From Paraburkholderia ginsengiterrae (GTDB lineage: Bacteria; Pseudomonadota; Gammaproteobacteria; Burkholderiales; Burkholderiaceae), in contig NZ_LXKA01000221.1 of assembly GCF_001645125.1 (NCBI RefSeq), forward strand, positions 1 through 64,000: a stretch of 64,000 nucleotides of DNA, in the 5' to 3' direction. Every line of letters begins with the position of its first letter. The stretch's first letter is position 1. Shown here piece after piece: positions 51,347 to 60,163 of this stretch. The position numbers and the translations under genes were made by a program. The notes under the pieces are model-generated. The model saw nothing but the letters and a program-made list of their open reading frames with translations. It ran no database searches and was not told the DNA's origin.

Positions 51347-52803
51347 GTCAGTTGTGCAATGAGCGCATGGTCGAAATCGCGGCTCTCGTCGATGCGAAGA
51401 AGGACGGCTTGATCCGGCTTTCCGACGAGATATGGGGGTTCGCCGAAACGCGCTGGCAGGAGTTTCAATCCGTTGAAGCGCAGCTTGCCGTGCTCGAGCG
51501 CGAAGGATTCCATGTGACGCGCAACGTCGGCGGTATTCCGACCGCGTTCAGCGCGCAGTGTGGAGAGAGTGGCCCCGTCATCGGCTTTCTCGGTGAATAC
51601 GATGCGCTTTCGGAAATGAGCCAGCTCGCGGGAGCGGTCGAGCCGATGCCGGCGTGCGAGGGCGCGAATGGTCACGGGTGCGGCCACCATCTGCTCGGTG
51701 CCGGCGCACTGCTGGCGGCGATCGCCATGCGCGACTATCTCGCGCGCCATCAGCTTGCGGGCATCGTGCGTTATTACGGTTGCCCTGCGGAAGAGGGCGG
51801 CGCGGGCAAGACCTACATGGCGCGCGCAAATGCATTCGATGACCTCGACGCGGCGTTGGCCTGGCATCCAGGCCCTTATTCGGGCGTGTTCAAGTACAAG
51901 TCACTCGCCGTCATTCAGATGGCGTTCCGTTTCGCGGGAATCGCGTCTCACGCGGCCGCGTCGCCGCAGCTCGGGCGCAGTGCGCTGGACGCCGTCGAGC
52001 TCATGAACGTCGGCGCGAACTTCATGCGCGAGCACATGCCGTCGGATGCACGGGTGCATTACGCAATCACCGATGCCGGCGGATATGCGCCGAATGTGGT
52101 GCAGGCCAATGCCGAAGTGTTGTACGTCGTGCGCTCCCCCAATCTCGACGACGCCCGCCAACTGGCGGCCCGCGTCGAGCAGATTGGACGTGCCGCGGCG
52201 CTGATGACGGATACGCAGGTCAGCATCGAATTCGATCGCGCATGCTCGAACGTACTGCGCAACGGCGTGATCGAGCAGTTGATGATGGACGCGCTCGCGA
52301 CGCTCGGCGCACCGCCCTTCGATGAAGTCGATCAGGCATTCGCAACCGAACTGACGCGGCATATGGCCGACGCCGATCTGCGCGAGTGCATCGAATCGTA
52401 TCGCGGCGATCCGGGCGAACGCGGCCTGAGCGTGCGCGCACTTGTGCTGCACGATGAGCCGGGCACGCTGACGGGTTCCAGCGACGTCGGCGACGTGAGC
52501 TGGATCGCGCCGACGGCGCAGTATCTCGGCGCGTGCTACGCGATCGGCACAAACATGCACACGTGGCAGCTCGTCGCGCAGGGAAAGCTGCCGGCCGCGC
52601 ACAAGGGCATGGTGCACGCCGCCAAAGTCATGGCCGGCACGGCGGTCCAGTTGTGCCTCGACCCCGCGCATCTCGAGGCCGCGAAGGCCGAGCACGCACT
52701 TCATTCGGGCGGACGTCCTTACGTCAGCCCGATTCCTCCCGACGTGCAGGCGCCACCCGTGCGAAAGGCGAAGCAACCCTCAATCGAACAGGAGAAGGCC
52801 TGA
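51343..52803 (+). CDS. M20-family amidohydrolase, AbgB-like (copy 2)
   Basis: The 486-residue paralogue of the previous gene has GHGCGHHLLGAG, YYGCPAEEGGAGKTYM and HTWQLVAQGKLPAAHKGM. The tail reads YVSPIPPDVQAPP. The GTG at 51343 overlaps the stop of copy 1; ATG 51367 is an alternative. Two neighbouring paralogues might form a heteromer, as AbgA and AbgB do, or act on different conjugates. Confidence 0.9.
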   Translation: MSQLCNERMVEIAALVDAKKDGLIRLSDEIWGFAETRWQEFQSVEAQLAVLEREGFHVTRNVGGIPTAFSAQCGESGPVIGFLGEYDALSEMSQLAGAVEPMPACEGANGHGCGHHLLGAGALLAAIAMRDYLARHQLAGIVRYYGCPAEEGGAGKTYMARANAFDDLDAALAWHPGPYSGVFKYKSLAVIQMAFRFAGIASHAAASPQLGRSALDAVELMNVGANFMREHMPSDARVHYAITDAGGYAPNVVQANAEVLYVVRSPNLDDARQLAARVEQIGRAAALMTDTQVSIEFDRACSNVLRNGVIEQLMMDALATLGAPPFDEVDQAFATELTRHMADADLRECIESYRGDPGERGLSVRALVLHDEPGTLTGSSDVGDVSWIAPTAQYLGACYAIGTNMHTWQLVAQGKLPAAHKGMVHAAKVMAGTAVQLCLDPAHLEAAKAEHALHSGGRPYVSPIPPDVQAPPVRKAKQPSIEQEKA

Positions 52804-52804
52804 C

Positions 52805-53503
52805 GTGACAATGATTTCTTACTTCCTGACTGCTCGGGAGCCCACACGGCCGGCGGAGACCGACGCTTTTGCCGAATTCCGTACGGAACTCGCGCGGATT
52901 CCGCATCTGCGCCACGCCGATTTGCACAGACCGGCGGATGTCGAAACTTATCATCGCGACGGCGCCGCTCCACGTGCCGCGATGAGACTCGTATTCGATT
53001 CGATCGAGGCGCTGGAGTCGCAATTGATGCCCGGGGGCCGACTGCTCGAACTTGCCGGCTCAGCGTTGTGGCGGCATGTTGCCGGCGAGCAGATGACGCA
53101 GCAGGCCATGCTCACGCGGAGCTTCCTGTCGTCCGGCCACCCGCCGGCAGGCGCGGATGACACGCAAGCATGCAGCTACCTCGTGCATTACCCCGGACAG
53201 GCGGAGGACTTCAACGCGTGGCTGCGCCACTACGTCAGCCACCATCCGCAAATCATGCTCGACTATCCCGACGTGATGCAGGTGCAGGTATTCACCCGTC
53301 TTGACTGGTGCGACGCGATGCCTTTCGAGCGTGTCTCGTACATGCAGCGCAACCAGCTGACCTTCCCTTCGATCGACGCGCTGATGCACGCGCTCGAGTC
53401 GCCCGTACGCGCGCGGATGCGGAAGGATAACCAGAACTTCCCCGCGTTCTCCGGCGGCGCCAGGCACTTTGCGATGCGCACGTCATTCGTGAACGGAATC
53501 TGA
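52805..53503 (+). CDS. Uncharacterised protein of an M20-associated family (copy 2)
   Basis: The 232-residue protein is a paralogue of the product at 47082. HYPG, SHHPQIM, DWCDAMPF and YMQRN blocks are conserved in the same order, and the N-terminal halves are weakly alike. It starts one base after the copy 2 hydrolase gene; GTG 52805 and ATG 52811 are both possible. Its repeated presence beside M20 genes suggests a role on the hydrolysis products or as an EthD-like enzyme. Confidence 0.75.
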   Translation: MTMISYFLTAREPTRPAETDAFAEFRTELARIPHLRHADLHRPADVETYHRDGAAPRAAMRLVFDSIEALESQLMPGGRLLELAGSALWRHVAGEQMTQQAMLTRSFLSSGHPPAGADDTQACSYLVHYPGQAEDFNAWLRHYVSHHPQIMLDYPDVMQVQVFTRLDWCDAMPFERVSYMQRNQLTFPSIDALMHALESPVRARMRKDNQNFPAFSGGARHFAMRTSFVNGI

Positions 53504-53542
53504 CAGGCTGCAGGCGGATGTGTTCTAAATAACTATTAATCG

Positions 53543-53552
53543 ACCAATTGGT
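53543..53552. promoter_or_regulatory. Palindrome in porin leader
   Basis: A perfect 10-base palindrome ACCAATTGGT lies 16 bases before the porin start codon, in an AT-rich leader. It may be a regulator site; no binder is identified. Confidence 0.35.
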
Positions 53553-53568
53553 TTGGAGTACATATAAA

Positions 53569-54684
53569 ATGACAAAGTGTGGGAAGACCGTCGTCGCATT
53601 AGCGGTCGCAGAACTGCTTTGCGCATCATCTGCATGGGCCGGTGAGTCGTTTCAGATTCTGGTGCCGGATGCATTCGTGGGGACGAGTGGAACGATCCTG
53701 TATGGCGTCGCCGATGCCGGTCTGCAGTACAGCCACGCCGGCAGCAAAGAGGTGCTGGGCATGGAAAGCGGCGCGGGAGCGACCTCGCGGTTCGGTTTTC
53801 TGGGCGTTGAGCAACTGGGCGGCGGCTTTTACGTGCGCTTTAACCTGGAGTCGGCCCTCAAGCTGACGAACGGCACGGCAGGCAGCACCACGGCGCAGGG
53901 CGAGAGCACGTTTTTCAGCCGGGAAGCGAATATCTCACTTATTTCGAACGACTGGGGGCGGATCAAAATGGGCCGCCAGTATCCGACCGAGCTCTCCCTT
54001 TCGCTCGACCCGTTCTATGGCGTCGGCGCCTTTTCTCCGTACGGCTCGCTGGCGGCGCTCAGCCTGGATCTGGGCAAGGCGGCGACGATCGGCGACTCCC
54101 GGATCAGCAATGCGGTCGCGTATATGACGCCGGTCATCGGCGGGTTTCAGTTCGAGGTGATGGGCGCACCGCGCGGTGTTACGACTCCTGGCTATCCGGA
54201 AAGCTACTTTCAGGGCGCCCAGCTGGAATACCTGAATGGTCCGCTATATCTCGGCGCGTTCTACGATGTCATCCGCACGGACCCGACGGCGGCATTGCCT
54301 TCAGTCAAGAACAAGTGGCTGGGCGCGGGCGCAATGTACGACTTCGGCGGCGTCAGGCTGTCGTACGAGTTCAACATGACGGTGCCGGATTACCCGCAGT
54401 ATTGCATTGCCACGACGCACATGATCGGCGTGAATGCGCGGCAAGGGACCAACGACATCAAGTTCTCCGCCGTCTATCGCAATGTTGCGGGCAAACCAGC
54501 GGCGAACTCATTGGCGTTTGGACTTGGATACGACTACAACCTCTCCAAAGTGACGGCTCTCTATGTGCGCCTCGGTTACGTCGTCAATCAGAAGAATGCA
54601 ATCGCGACGCTGGCGAACGGCTCGTTGAGCCAACCGGGCGACGATCAAAGCGTGGTTGCAATCGGTATCCGCAAGCGCTTCTAA
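53569..54684 (+). CDS. Gram-negative trimeric porin
   Basis: The 371-residue protein has a signal peptide ending AWA, then TILYGVADAGLQY, VEQLGGGFYVRFNLESA and WGRIKMGRQYPTELSL, and a C-terminal Phe (IGIRKRF). These are 16-strand porin features. ATG 53569 follows GGAG. It lies between two M20 hydrolase units and could admit their substrate. It converges with copy 3 of the hydrolase; a hairpin separates them. Confidence 0.92.
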   Translation: MTKCGKTVVALAVAELLCASSAWAGESFQILVPDAFVGTSGTILYGVADAGLQYSHAGSKEVLGMESGAGATSRFGFLGVEQLGGGFYVRFNLESALKLTNGTAGSTTAQGESTFFSREANISLISNDWGRIKMGRQYPTELSLSLDPFYGVGAFSPYGSLAALSLDLGKAATIGDSRISNAVAYMTPVIGGFQFEVMGAPRGVTTPGYPESYFQGAQLEYLNGPLYLGAFYDVIRTDPTAALPSVKNKWLGAGAMYDFGGVRLSYEFNMTVPDYPQYCIATTHMIGVNARQGTNDIKFSAVYRNVAGKPAANSLAFGLGYDYNLSKVTALYVRLGYVVNQKNAIATLANGSLSQPGDDQSVVAIGIRKRF

Positions 54685-54711
54685 TCGAGCCGCAAGCGTC
54701 CAGAACGAGCT

Positions 54712-54738
54712 TCGCCGCACGCGTTGGGCGTGCGGCGA
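54712..54738. terminator. Hairpin between convergent porin and M20 genes
   Basis: A perfect 11-base stem (TCGCCGCACGC at 54712-54722, complement at 54728-54738) with loop GTTGG lies 28 bases after the porin stop. Position between convergent genes fits a bidirectional terminator. Confidence 0.65.
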
Positions 54739-54770
54739 GCCATGCAACCGCGATTGAACGTGGAGTGACC

Positions 54771-56234
54771 TTAGGCCGTCACGGCTTGCGACGCAGGTGC
54801 GGGTGTGCCCGCAGCGCGTGCCGGCGGCGGCGTGACGTCGCCGGGGATCGGGCATTGATACGGCTTCATGCCGCGTTTGCGATGCAGTTCTTCGCGAGCG
54901 GCGCGCAAGGTTTCGGGTTGTCCCGCGAGGTCGATGCCGGTGGCGGCGAGGGTCTTGGCGGCGAGCAGCATGCCCTTGTGAGCCAGCGAAAGCTTGCCTT
55001 GCGAGACCATCTGCCATGAATGAAAACCCGTGCCCCATGCATAACAGGCTGTCAGGCATTGGGTCGTCGGCGCTGCCCAGCTCACGTCGCCGACGTCCGT
55101 CGACCCCGTAACGGGCCGCTCCACCTCCGGGCGATACGGCAGGATCTCGGGAATGATGGGGCGGGGATCGCGCAGCGCCGCTGCGAAATGCCGCGACGCG
55201 TTCGCGAGATCGTCAGGGTTGATGGTCTTCTGAATCTCCGTGGCGAAAGCGACTTCGTCCGCCGTCACGTTCATGCTGCCGATGGCTTGCATGTTCCGAT
55301 CCAGCACCGTGTCGAGCGTGTCGTTGTGCAGCACGTTGGAGCAGGCCTTGTCGAACACCATCTCGACGCGCGTGCCGGTCATCAGGGCGGCGCCCTCGGC
55401 GATCTGCTTCACGCGCTCGAACAGTTCGATCGCTTCCGGGCTGCTTCGAGCGCGAATCGTATAGAGCGTTTCGGCGAGAGCCGGCACGACATTCGTCGAT
55501 ATGCCGCCGGAGTTGATGTAGGCGAAATGGACGCGAGCCTGATCGGGCATGTGCTCGCGCAGATAATTGACGCCGATGTTCATGAGCTCGGCTGCGTCGA
55601 GCGCGCTGCGGCCCAGGTGCGGTGCGAGCGCGGCATGCGACGCTTTGCCGTGAAAGCGGAAATACGCCTGAACGTTGGCCAGCGTCGCGTTCATGAAGAC
55701 GGAGTTGGCCACCGATGGATGCCAGCACAGCGCGACATCCAGATCGTCGAAGAGACCGGCGCGAGCCATGAAGGTCTTGCCCGCCGCGGCCTCTTCCGCA
55801 GGGCAACCGTAAAAGCGCACGGTGGCCTCGATGCCGTGCGCCACGAAATAGTCGCGCGCTACGACGGCGGCCAGATGCGAGGCGGTGCCGAGCAGGTGGT
55901 GGCCGCAGCCGTGACCGTTGCCGTTCGCCTCGCCCGTGGCGGGCCGGCACGCCGTGGCACCGCTCTCCTGGTTTAGGCCCGCGAGTGCGTCGTATTCGCC
56001 GAGAAAACCGATCACGGGGCCGCCGCTGCCGGCTTGCGCCATGAACGCCGTCGGCATGCCGGCGACGCCGCGCGTCACGGTAAAGCCGGCCGCCTCGATC
56101 GCTGACGCGTGCCGTTCAGCCGATTCGAATTCGGCATAACGCATTTCAGCCAGTGACCAGATATCGTTGGCCAGCGCGATGTAGCCGTCTTTTTTCGACT
56201 CGACGAGTTCCACCACCTTTGCAATATGTTTCAC
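54771..56234 (-). CDS. M20-family amidohydrolase, AbgB-like (copy 3)
   Basis: The 487-residue paralogue has GHGCGHHLLGTA, FYGCPAEEAAAGKTFM and HSWQMVSQGKLSLAHKGM, and the tail YQCPIPGDVTPPP. I chose GTG 56234, which has CAGGAG upstream, instead of the open frame to 56270. It is transcribed opposite to copies 1 and 2 and converges with the porin. It is divergent from an MHS carrier that may import its substrate. Confidence 0.9.
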   Translation of the reverse strand: MKHIAKVVELVESKKDGYIALANDIWSLAEMRYAEFESAERHASAIEAAGFTVTRGVAGMPTAFMAQAGSGGPVIGFLGEYDALAGLNQESGATACRPATGEANGNGHGCGHHLLGTASHLAAVVARDYFVAHGIEATVRFYGCPAEEAAAGKTFMARAGLFDDLDVALCWHPSVANSVFMNATLANVQAYFRFHGKASHAALAPHLGRSALDAAELMNIGVNYLREHMPDQARVHFAYINSGGISTNVVPALAETLYTIRARSSPEAIELFERVKQIAEGAALMTGTRVEMVFDKACSNVLHNDTLDTVLDRNMQAIGSMNVTADEVAFATEIQKTINPDDLANASRHFAAALRDPRPIIPEILPYRPEVERPVTGSTDVGDVSWAAPTTQCLTACYAWGTGFHSWQMVSQGKLSLAHKGMLLAAKTLAATGIDLAGQPETLRAAREELHRKRGMKPYQCPIPGDVTPPPARAAGTPAPASQAVTA

Positions 56235-56608
56235 TACGACTCCTGGCGTTGTTGCACGCGCCTGCAGCACATGCGATGAGGGAAACGGGCGGTATGTCGG
56301 TGCCGCCTCTTTTTTAGCGTATTGCGTGATGATGACAAGTGGAAGGAGGGTTCAGGTGGCGTTGTTCACTTTTGGTTGCGCATGGATCGATTGCCTCGTG
56401 ACATGCTTGGCATGACGTATCGGCAGGGCGCGCAGGAGCGTTATTCACGATCTGAGGCATCGCGTGAGTGACGGTGCAAGAGTTGCGCCATCGTTTCCTT
56501 TTTATGAGGATTTTTGGCGTTGCGTTGACAGTCTTAATGTGGAAAGTCACTATTTTTTCAAGCGGACGGCAGGGGTCGTCGGCACCTCGAATAAACGGGA
56601 GACAGTTT
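56235..56608. other. 374-bp divergent intergenic region
   Basis: It lies between divergent M20 and MHS carrier genes and should hold both promoters. I see a possible -35 TTGACA at about 56524, but no matching -10 I trust. Frames here look like chance. Confidence 0.35.
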
Positions 56609-57946
56609 GTGTCGCAACTTTCCGCTGGTACCCAGGCAACGTCCGTGGGGCGATCCGAAGGTCGCGCTTCGCCATCCATGCGCGACGTCGTGGCAGTTGT
56701 CGCCGGCAACGCGCTAGAGTTTTACGATTTCACTGTCTACGCATTCTTTTCGGTATTCATCGGCCGTGCGTTCTTTCCGTCGTTCTCGCCGGCGACGCAG
56801 ATTATCGGCGCGGTGGCCGTGTTCGGCGTCGGCTTCGTCGCGCGTCCGCTTGGCGGGGTGGTTATCGGCGCGTATGCCGATCGGCGGGGGCGCAAGGCGG
56901 CGCTGACGTTGACGTTTGGCCTGATGGCTCTGGGCACCGCGATCATCGCGTTCACGCCGACCTATGCGCATATCGGCATCTTCGCACCGTTGCTGGTCGT
57001 TATTGGGCGTCTGCTGCAAGGACTGTCCGCCGGGGGCGAAGCCGGACCCGCCACGTCGTATCTGCTCGAAACCGCAGCGGCGGGCCGCCGCGGCCTCTAT
57101 ACGAGCTGGCAACTTGCGACGCAAGGCATCGCCGCGCTGATGGGCGGACTGGTCGGCTATACCGTGTCGTCGGTGCTTTCTGTTGAAGCACTGGGGGCGT
57201 GGGGCTGGCGCATTCCGTTCATGCTCGGCCTGTTGATTGCGCCACTCGGCATCTACATCCGCAGCCGGTTGCGCGAGACGCTCAACGCCGAACACGCGGT
57301 GAAGAGCAATCGCGAACTGCTGCGCGGCATCGTCGATACGCACCTGTCCGAACTCGTGCTCTCCAGTTGTGTGCTGATCGGTCCGACCATCACCGTGTAT
57401 GTGGTCGGCCATTACATGACCACGTATGGCATCCGCGTGCTGCATCTGCCGACTTCGACGTCCATGCTCGTGGGGCTTGTCACGGGCGGGGTCGGCATTG
57501 TCGCGTCGCTTGGCGCGGGCATTTATTTCGACCGCTTTCCGCGCAGCCGCTTGCTGGTCGTGCCGCAGTTCCTGTCGATTCTCGCGGTGCTGCCCATGTT
57601 CGCGTGGGCGTTGCACGCGGGCACAGGCAGTGTCTTTCTCGGCATGGTCGCGCTGCTGACTTTGCTGCGCGTGCTGATGTCGCCATTTCACCTGTGCGTC
57701 ATTCCTGAGCTTTTCCCGCAGGCCGTGCGCAGCACGTGCGTGTCGATCTGCTACAGCGTGCCGACGACGATTTTCGGCGGCACGGCGCAACTGGTGGTGG
57801 CCTGGCTGGCGACGGTCACGCCCAACCCAATGGCGCCTGCATGGTATCTGCTAGGGGCCAACGTGATCTCGTTCGCCGCAGTGTTTGTACTCGATCGGCG
57901 CCGCCGTGCGCGGCTCACCGACCAAGAAAATCGGATCAATCGGTAA
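56609..57946 (+). CDS. MFS transporter, MHS family
   Basis: The protein has about 445 residues and twelve membrane segments: VAGNALEFYDFTVYAFFSVF opens the first helix and GGVVIGAYADRRGRKAAL is the loop motif of MHS symporters such as citrate carriers. I chose GTG 56609, with GGGAG upstream; the frame is open 141 bases further but that part does not resemble the family. It is divergent from M20 copy 3 and probably imports its substrate or product. Confidence 0.88.
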   Translation: MSQLSAGTQATSVGRSEGRASPSMRDVVAVVAGNALEFYDFTVYAFFSVFIGRAFFPSFSPATQIIGAVAVFGVGFVARPLGGVVIGAYADRRGRKAALTLTFGLMALGTAIIAFTPTYAHIGIFAPLLVVIGRLLQGLSAGGEAGPATSYLLETAAAGRRGLYTSWQLATQGIAALMGGLVGYTVSSVLSVEALGAWGWRIPFMLGLLIAPLGIYIRSRLRETLNAEHAVKSNRELLRGIVDTHLSELVLSSCVLIGPTITVYVVGHYMTTYGIRVLHLPTSTSMLVGLVTGGVGIVASLGAGIYFDRFPRSRLLVVPQFLSILAVLPMFAWALHAGTGSVFLGMVALLTLLRVLMSPFHLCVIPELFPQAVRSTCVSICYSVPTTIFGGTAQLVVAWLATVTPNPMAPAWYLLGANVISFAAVFVLDRRRRARLTDQENRINR

Positions 57947-58054
57947 ATCACAGGACGCGTAGCGCATCCAGCGACACCGCAGGCGATCGATACTGCATGA
58001 ATTTCCCGGCCATTACATACCGAAACTGGCCGACTTTAATAGGAACTGGAAATC

Positions 58055-58333
58055 ATGCATTGGATCGTTTTCTGCACCGACAAGCCTGGTGCCCTGGCAC
58101 TTCGCGAAACCAACACCCCGAAACATCGCGCCTATCTGGAGAGTGGCCCAATCACGCTCGTCACGTCCGGACCATTGGTGGATGACGCCGGCGAGACCAA
58201 GATCGGCAGTTTCTTTCTCGTTGAGGCGCAAACACGCGCTGAAGTCGAGACATTCAATCGCAATGACCCACTCTTCGCCGCGGGCGTCTGGGACGACATC
58301 AGAATTCACCGGTTTCATCGCAAGGTCGGTTAA
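58055..58333 (+). CDS. YciI-like protein
   Basis: The 92-residue protein has the YciI signature: HWIVFCTDKPGAL at the start, RAYLE-type helix (KHRAYLESGPI), then DDAGETKIGSFFLVEA and FNRNDPLFAAGVWDDIRIHRF at the end with catalytic-type His and Asp. YciI proteins are dimeric ferredoxin-like enzymes; some act as dehydrochlorinase-like enzymes in aromatic breakdown. It lies just before a dioxygenase operon with its own promoter, so linkage is likely by function. Confidence 0.9.
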   Translation: MHWIVFCTDKPGALALRETNTPKHRAYLESGPITLVTSGPLVDDAGETKIGSFFLVEAQTRAEVETFNRNDPLFAAGVWDDIRIHRFHRKVG

Positions 58334-58409
58334 ACGCCTGGCAGCCGGCGCTCCGCGCGTCCCGGCTGTGCGTCCAGACAGTCAGGGTTAACCGGGGCAT
58401 CTTTAGTCT

Positions 58410-58438
58410 TTGACATCGGCATTCTTGCAAATTATTAT
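58410..58438 (+). promoter_or_regulatory. Promoter of the dioxygenase/BKACE operon
   Basis: TTGACA (58410-58415, consensus), a 17-base spacer and TATTAT (58433-58438, five of six) lie 29 bases before the GTG start at 58468. This is one of the best sigma-70-like promoters in the window. Confidence 0.75.
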
Positions 58439-58451
58439 GCAAACGATTGCA
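58438..58451. promoter_or_regulatory. LacI-family operator
   Basis: TGCAAACGATTGCA is a 14-base near-palindrome with central CG, the classic layout of LacI/GalR operators. It begins at the end of the -10 box and covers the likely transcription start, so a repressor there would block transcription. A third TTGCA half-site lies at 58425-58429. The LacI gene at 63268 is the candidate binder. Confidence 0.65.
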
Positions 58452-58467
58452 CAGACGGAGACACCCC

Positions 58468-59382
58468 GTGGAAAATTCGAACCATCTGAAGAACATCGTC
58501 GACGATGCCGCGTCGATAACCGCGGTTGTCAAGGCGGCCATGAGCCAGACCGACAATCCCCGCCTCAAGGAGATCCTCGACGCGCTAGTGGATCATGGCC
58601 ACGCGTTCCTGAAGCAGGTCAAGCTGACCGACGAGGAGTTCGAGAAGGGCCTGGATTTCGTGAGGGCGGTCGGTCTGGCTTGCAACGACAAGCACAATGA
58701 AGTCGTTCTGCTTGCCGACGTGCTGGGTCTCTCGACGCTCGTCACCTTGCTGAATAATTCGGACGCCAGTGGCCGCACGCCGGGCGCCCTGCTGGGGCCG
58801 TTCTACCGGGGCGACTCGCCGAAGTATGCAAATGGCGAATGCATTGCGTGCGCGAACTCGCCCGGCTCCCCGCTCTTCGTGAACGGCCGCGTGCTCAACA
58901 CCAAAGGCGAGCCGGTTGCCAACGCGAAAGTCGACGTCTGGCAGGCCTCGCCAGTGGGTCTGTATGAAAACCAGGACTCGAGCCAGCCCGACAAGAACCT
59001 GCGCGGTCACTTCTACACCGACAGCGAGGGACGGTTCACCTGCAAGAGCGTACGCCCCGCGGGCTACCCAGTGCCCACAGACGGGCCGGTAGGCGTGCTG
59101 CTTGAAAGTCAGAACCGGCACCCGTTCCGGCCGGCGCATCTGCACTTCGTCATCATCGCGGAAGGCTATGCGACCCTGGTCTCGCAAGTATTCGCCGATG
59201 ACTCGGAGCACCTGCATTCCGACGTGGTGTTCGGTGTCAACCGCCGTCTCGTCGGCACGTTCGAGCGTCACGATCACGGCACGGGTCCGCGGCAGGAGGT
59301 AGACAGGCCGTACTACACACTGGACTACGACTTCGTGCTTGCCGAAGGAACGCCGACCTATCCCACTCCCCCGATCAAGTAA
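58468..59382 (+). CDS. Intradiol ring-cleavage dioxygenase (hydroxyquinol 1,2-dioxygenase-like)
   Basis: The 304-residue protein has the intradiol N-terminal helical part, LLGPFYRGDSP, and the Fe(III) ligands: Tyr in GLYENQD and in PAGYPVP, His in RPAHLHF (two). It opens catechol-type rings between the hydroxyls. GTG 58468 follows GGAG. It resembles hydroxyquinol/chlorocatechol dioxygenases in length. It is first of an operon with SDR, BKACE, MDR and cupin genes. Confidence 0.9.
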   Translation: MENSNHLKNIVDDAASITAVVKAAMSQTDNPRLKEILDALVDHGHAFLKQVKLTDEEFEKGLDFVRAVGLACNDKHNEVVLLADVLGLSTLVTLLNNSDASGRTPGALLGPFYRGDSPKYANGECIACANSPGSPLFVNGRVLNTKGEPVANAKVDVWQASPVGLYENQDSSQPDKNLRGHFYTDSEGRFTCKSVRPAGYPVPTDGPVGVLLESQNRHPFRPAHLHFVIIAEGYATLVSQVFADDSEHLHSDVVFGVNRRLVGTFERHDHGTGPRQEVDRPYYTLDYDFVLAEGTPTYPTPPIK

Positions 59383-59396
59383 CGAAGAGGTCTCAC

Positions 59397-60146
59397 GTGT
59401 CCAACACACTTTCAGGGAAGGTCGCGGTCATCCTGGGCGGAACCGGCGGTATCGGCGCCGCGGCAGCACGCCGCCTTGGGCAAGCCGGCGCCAGTGTCGT
59501 CGTTGTCGGTCAGCGTGATCTGGCGCGAGCGCAACGCGTGGCCGACGACTTGCCGGGCGAGGGCCACAGCGCGGCGCTTGCATCCATCACCGCGAGCGAA
59601 AGTCTGAACGCGCTGGCCGCTCTGGTGCGCGACCGGTATGGCCGCGCGGATATTCTGGTGAACACAGCGGGCTTCACCCAGCCCGTCAAGCATGCCGATC
59701 TGAACGCGCTCACCGACGAATTGATCGATGAGATTCTGAAGGTCAACTGGCGCGGCCAATTCGCGGCCATTCGCGCGTTCCGCGAACTGCTCGATGAATC
59801 GGGAGACGGCCTGGTCGTCAACGTTTCCTCGATATCCGGCACCACGGGCGTGGGCAGCAACATCGCTTACTGCGCGGCCAAAGCCGGGCTTGATGTGATG
59901 GCGGTCTCGCTTGGCCGTGCGCTTGCCCCTCGCATTCGTGTCCTGAACGTGTCCCCGGGAGTGGTCGATACGACTTTCGTGCCCGGCCGCGGCGACGACT
60001 TCAACGACAAGGTTGCCGCCACCACGCCGCTAGGGCGCATCGGGACGCCGGACGATATCGCGGCGGCCATCGAAACCTGCGCCACTCATCTGAAATTCAG
60101 CACCGGGGTGACCATCGTCGTCGACGGTGGACGTCGCCTGAACTAG
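59397..60146 (+). CDS. SDR-family oxidoreductase
   Basis: The 249-residue classical SDR has LGGTGGIGAAAARRLG, NTAGF, SSISGTTG and the active-site YCAAK. It starts with GTG 59397, 14 bases after the dioxygenase stop. It may dehydrogenate or reduce an intermediate of the pathway. Confidence 0.88.
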   Translation: MSNTLSGKVAVILGGTGGIGAAAARRLGQAGASVVVVGQRDLARAQRVADDLPGEGHSAALASITASESLNALAALVRDRYGRADILVNTAGFTQPVKHADLNALTDELIDEILKVNWRGQFAAIRAFRELLDESGDGLVVNVSSISGTTGVGSNIAYCAAKAGLDVMAVSLGRALAPRIRVLNVSPGVVDTTFVPGRGDDFNDKVAATTPLGRIGTPDDIAAAIETCATHLKFSTGVTIVVDGGRRLN

Positions 60147-60163
60147 TTGCAGCGAGGACCAGC

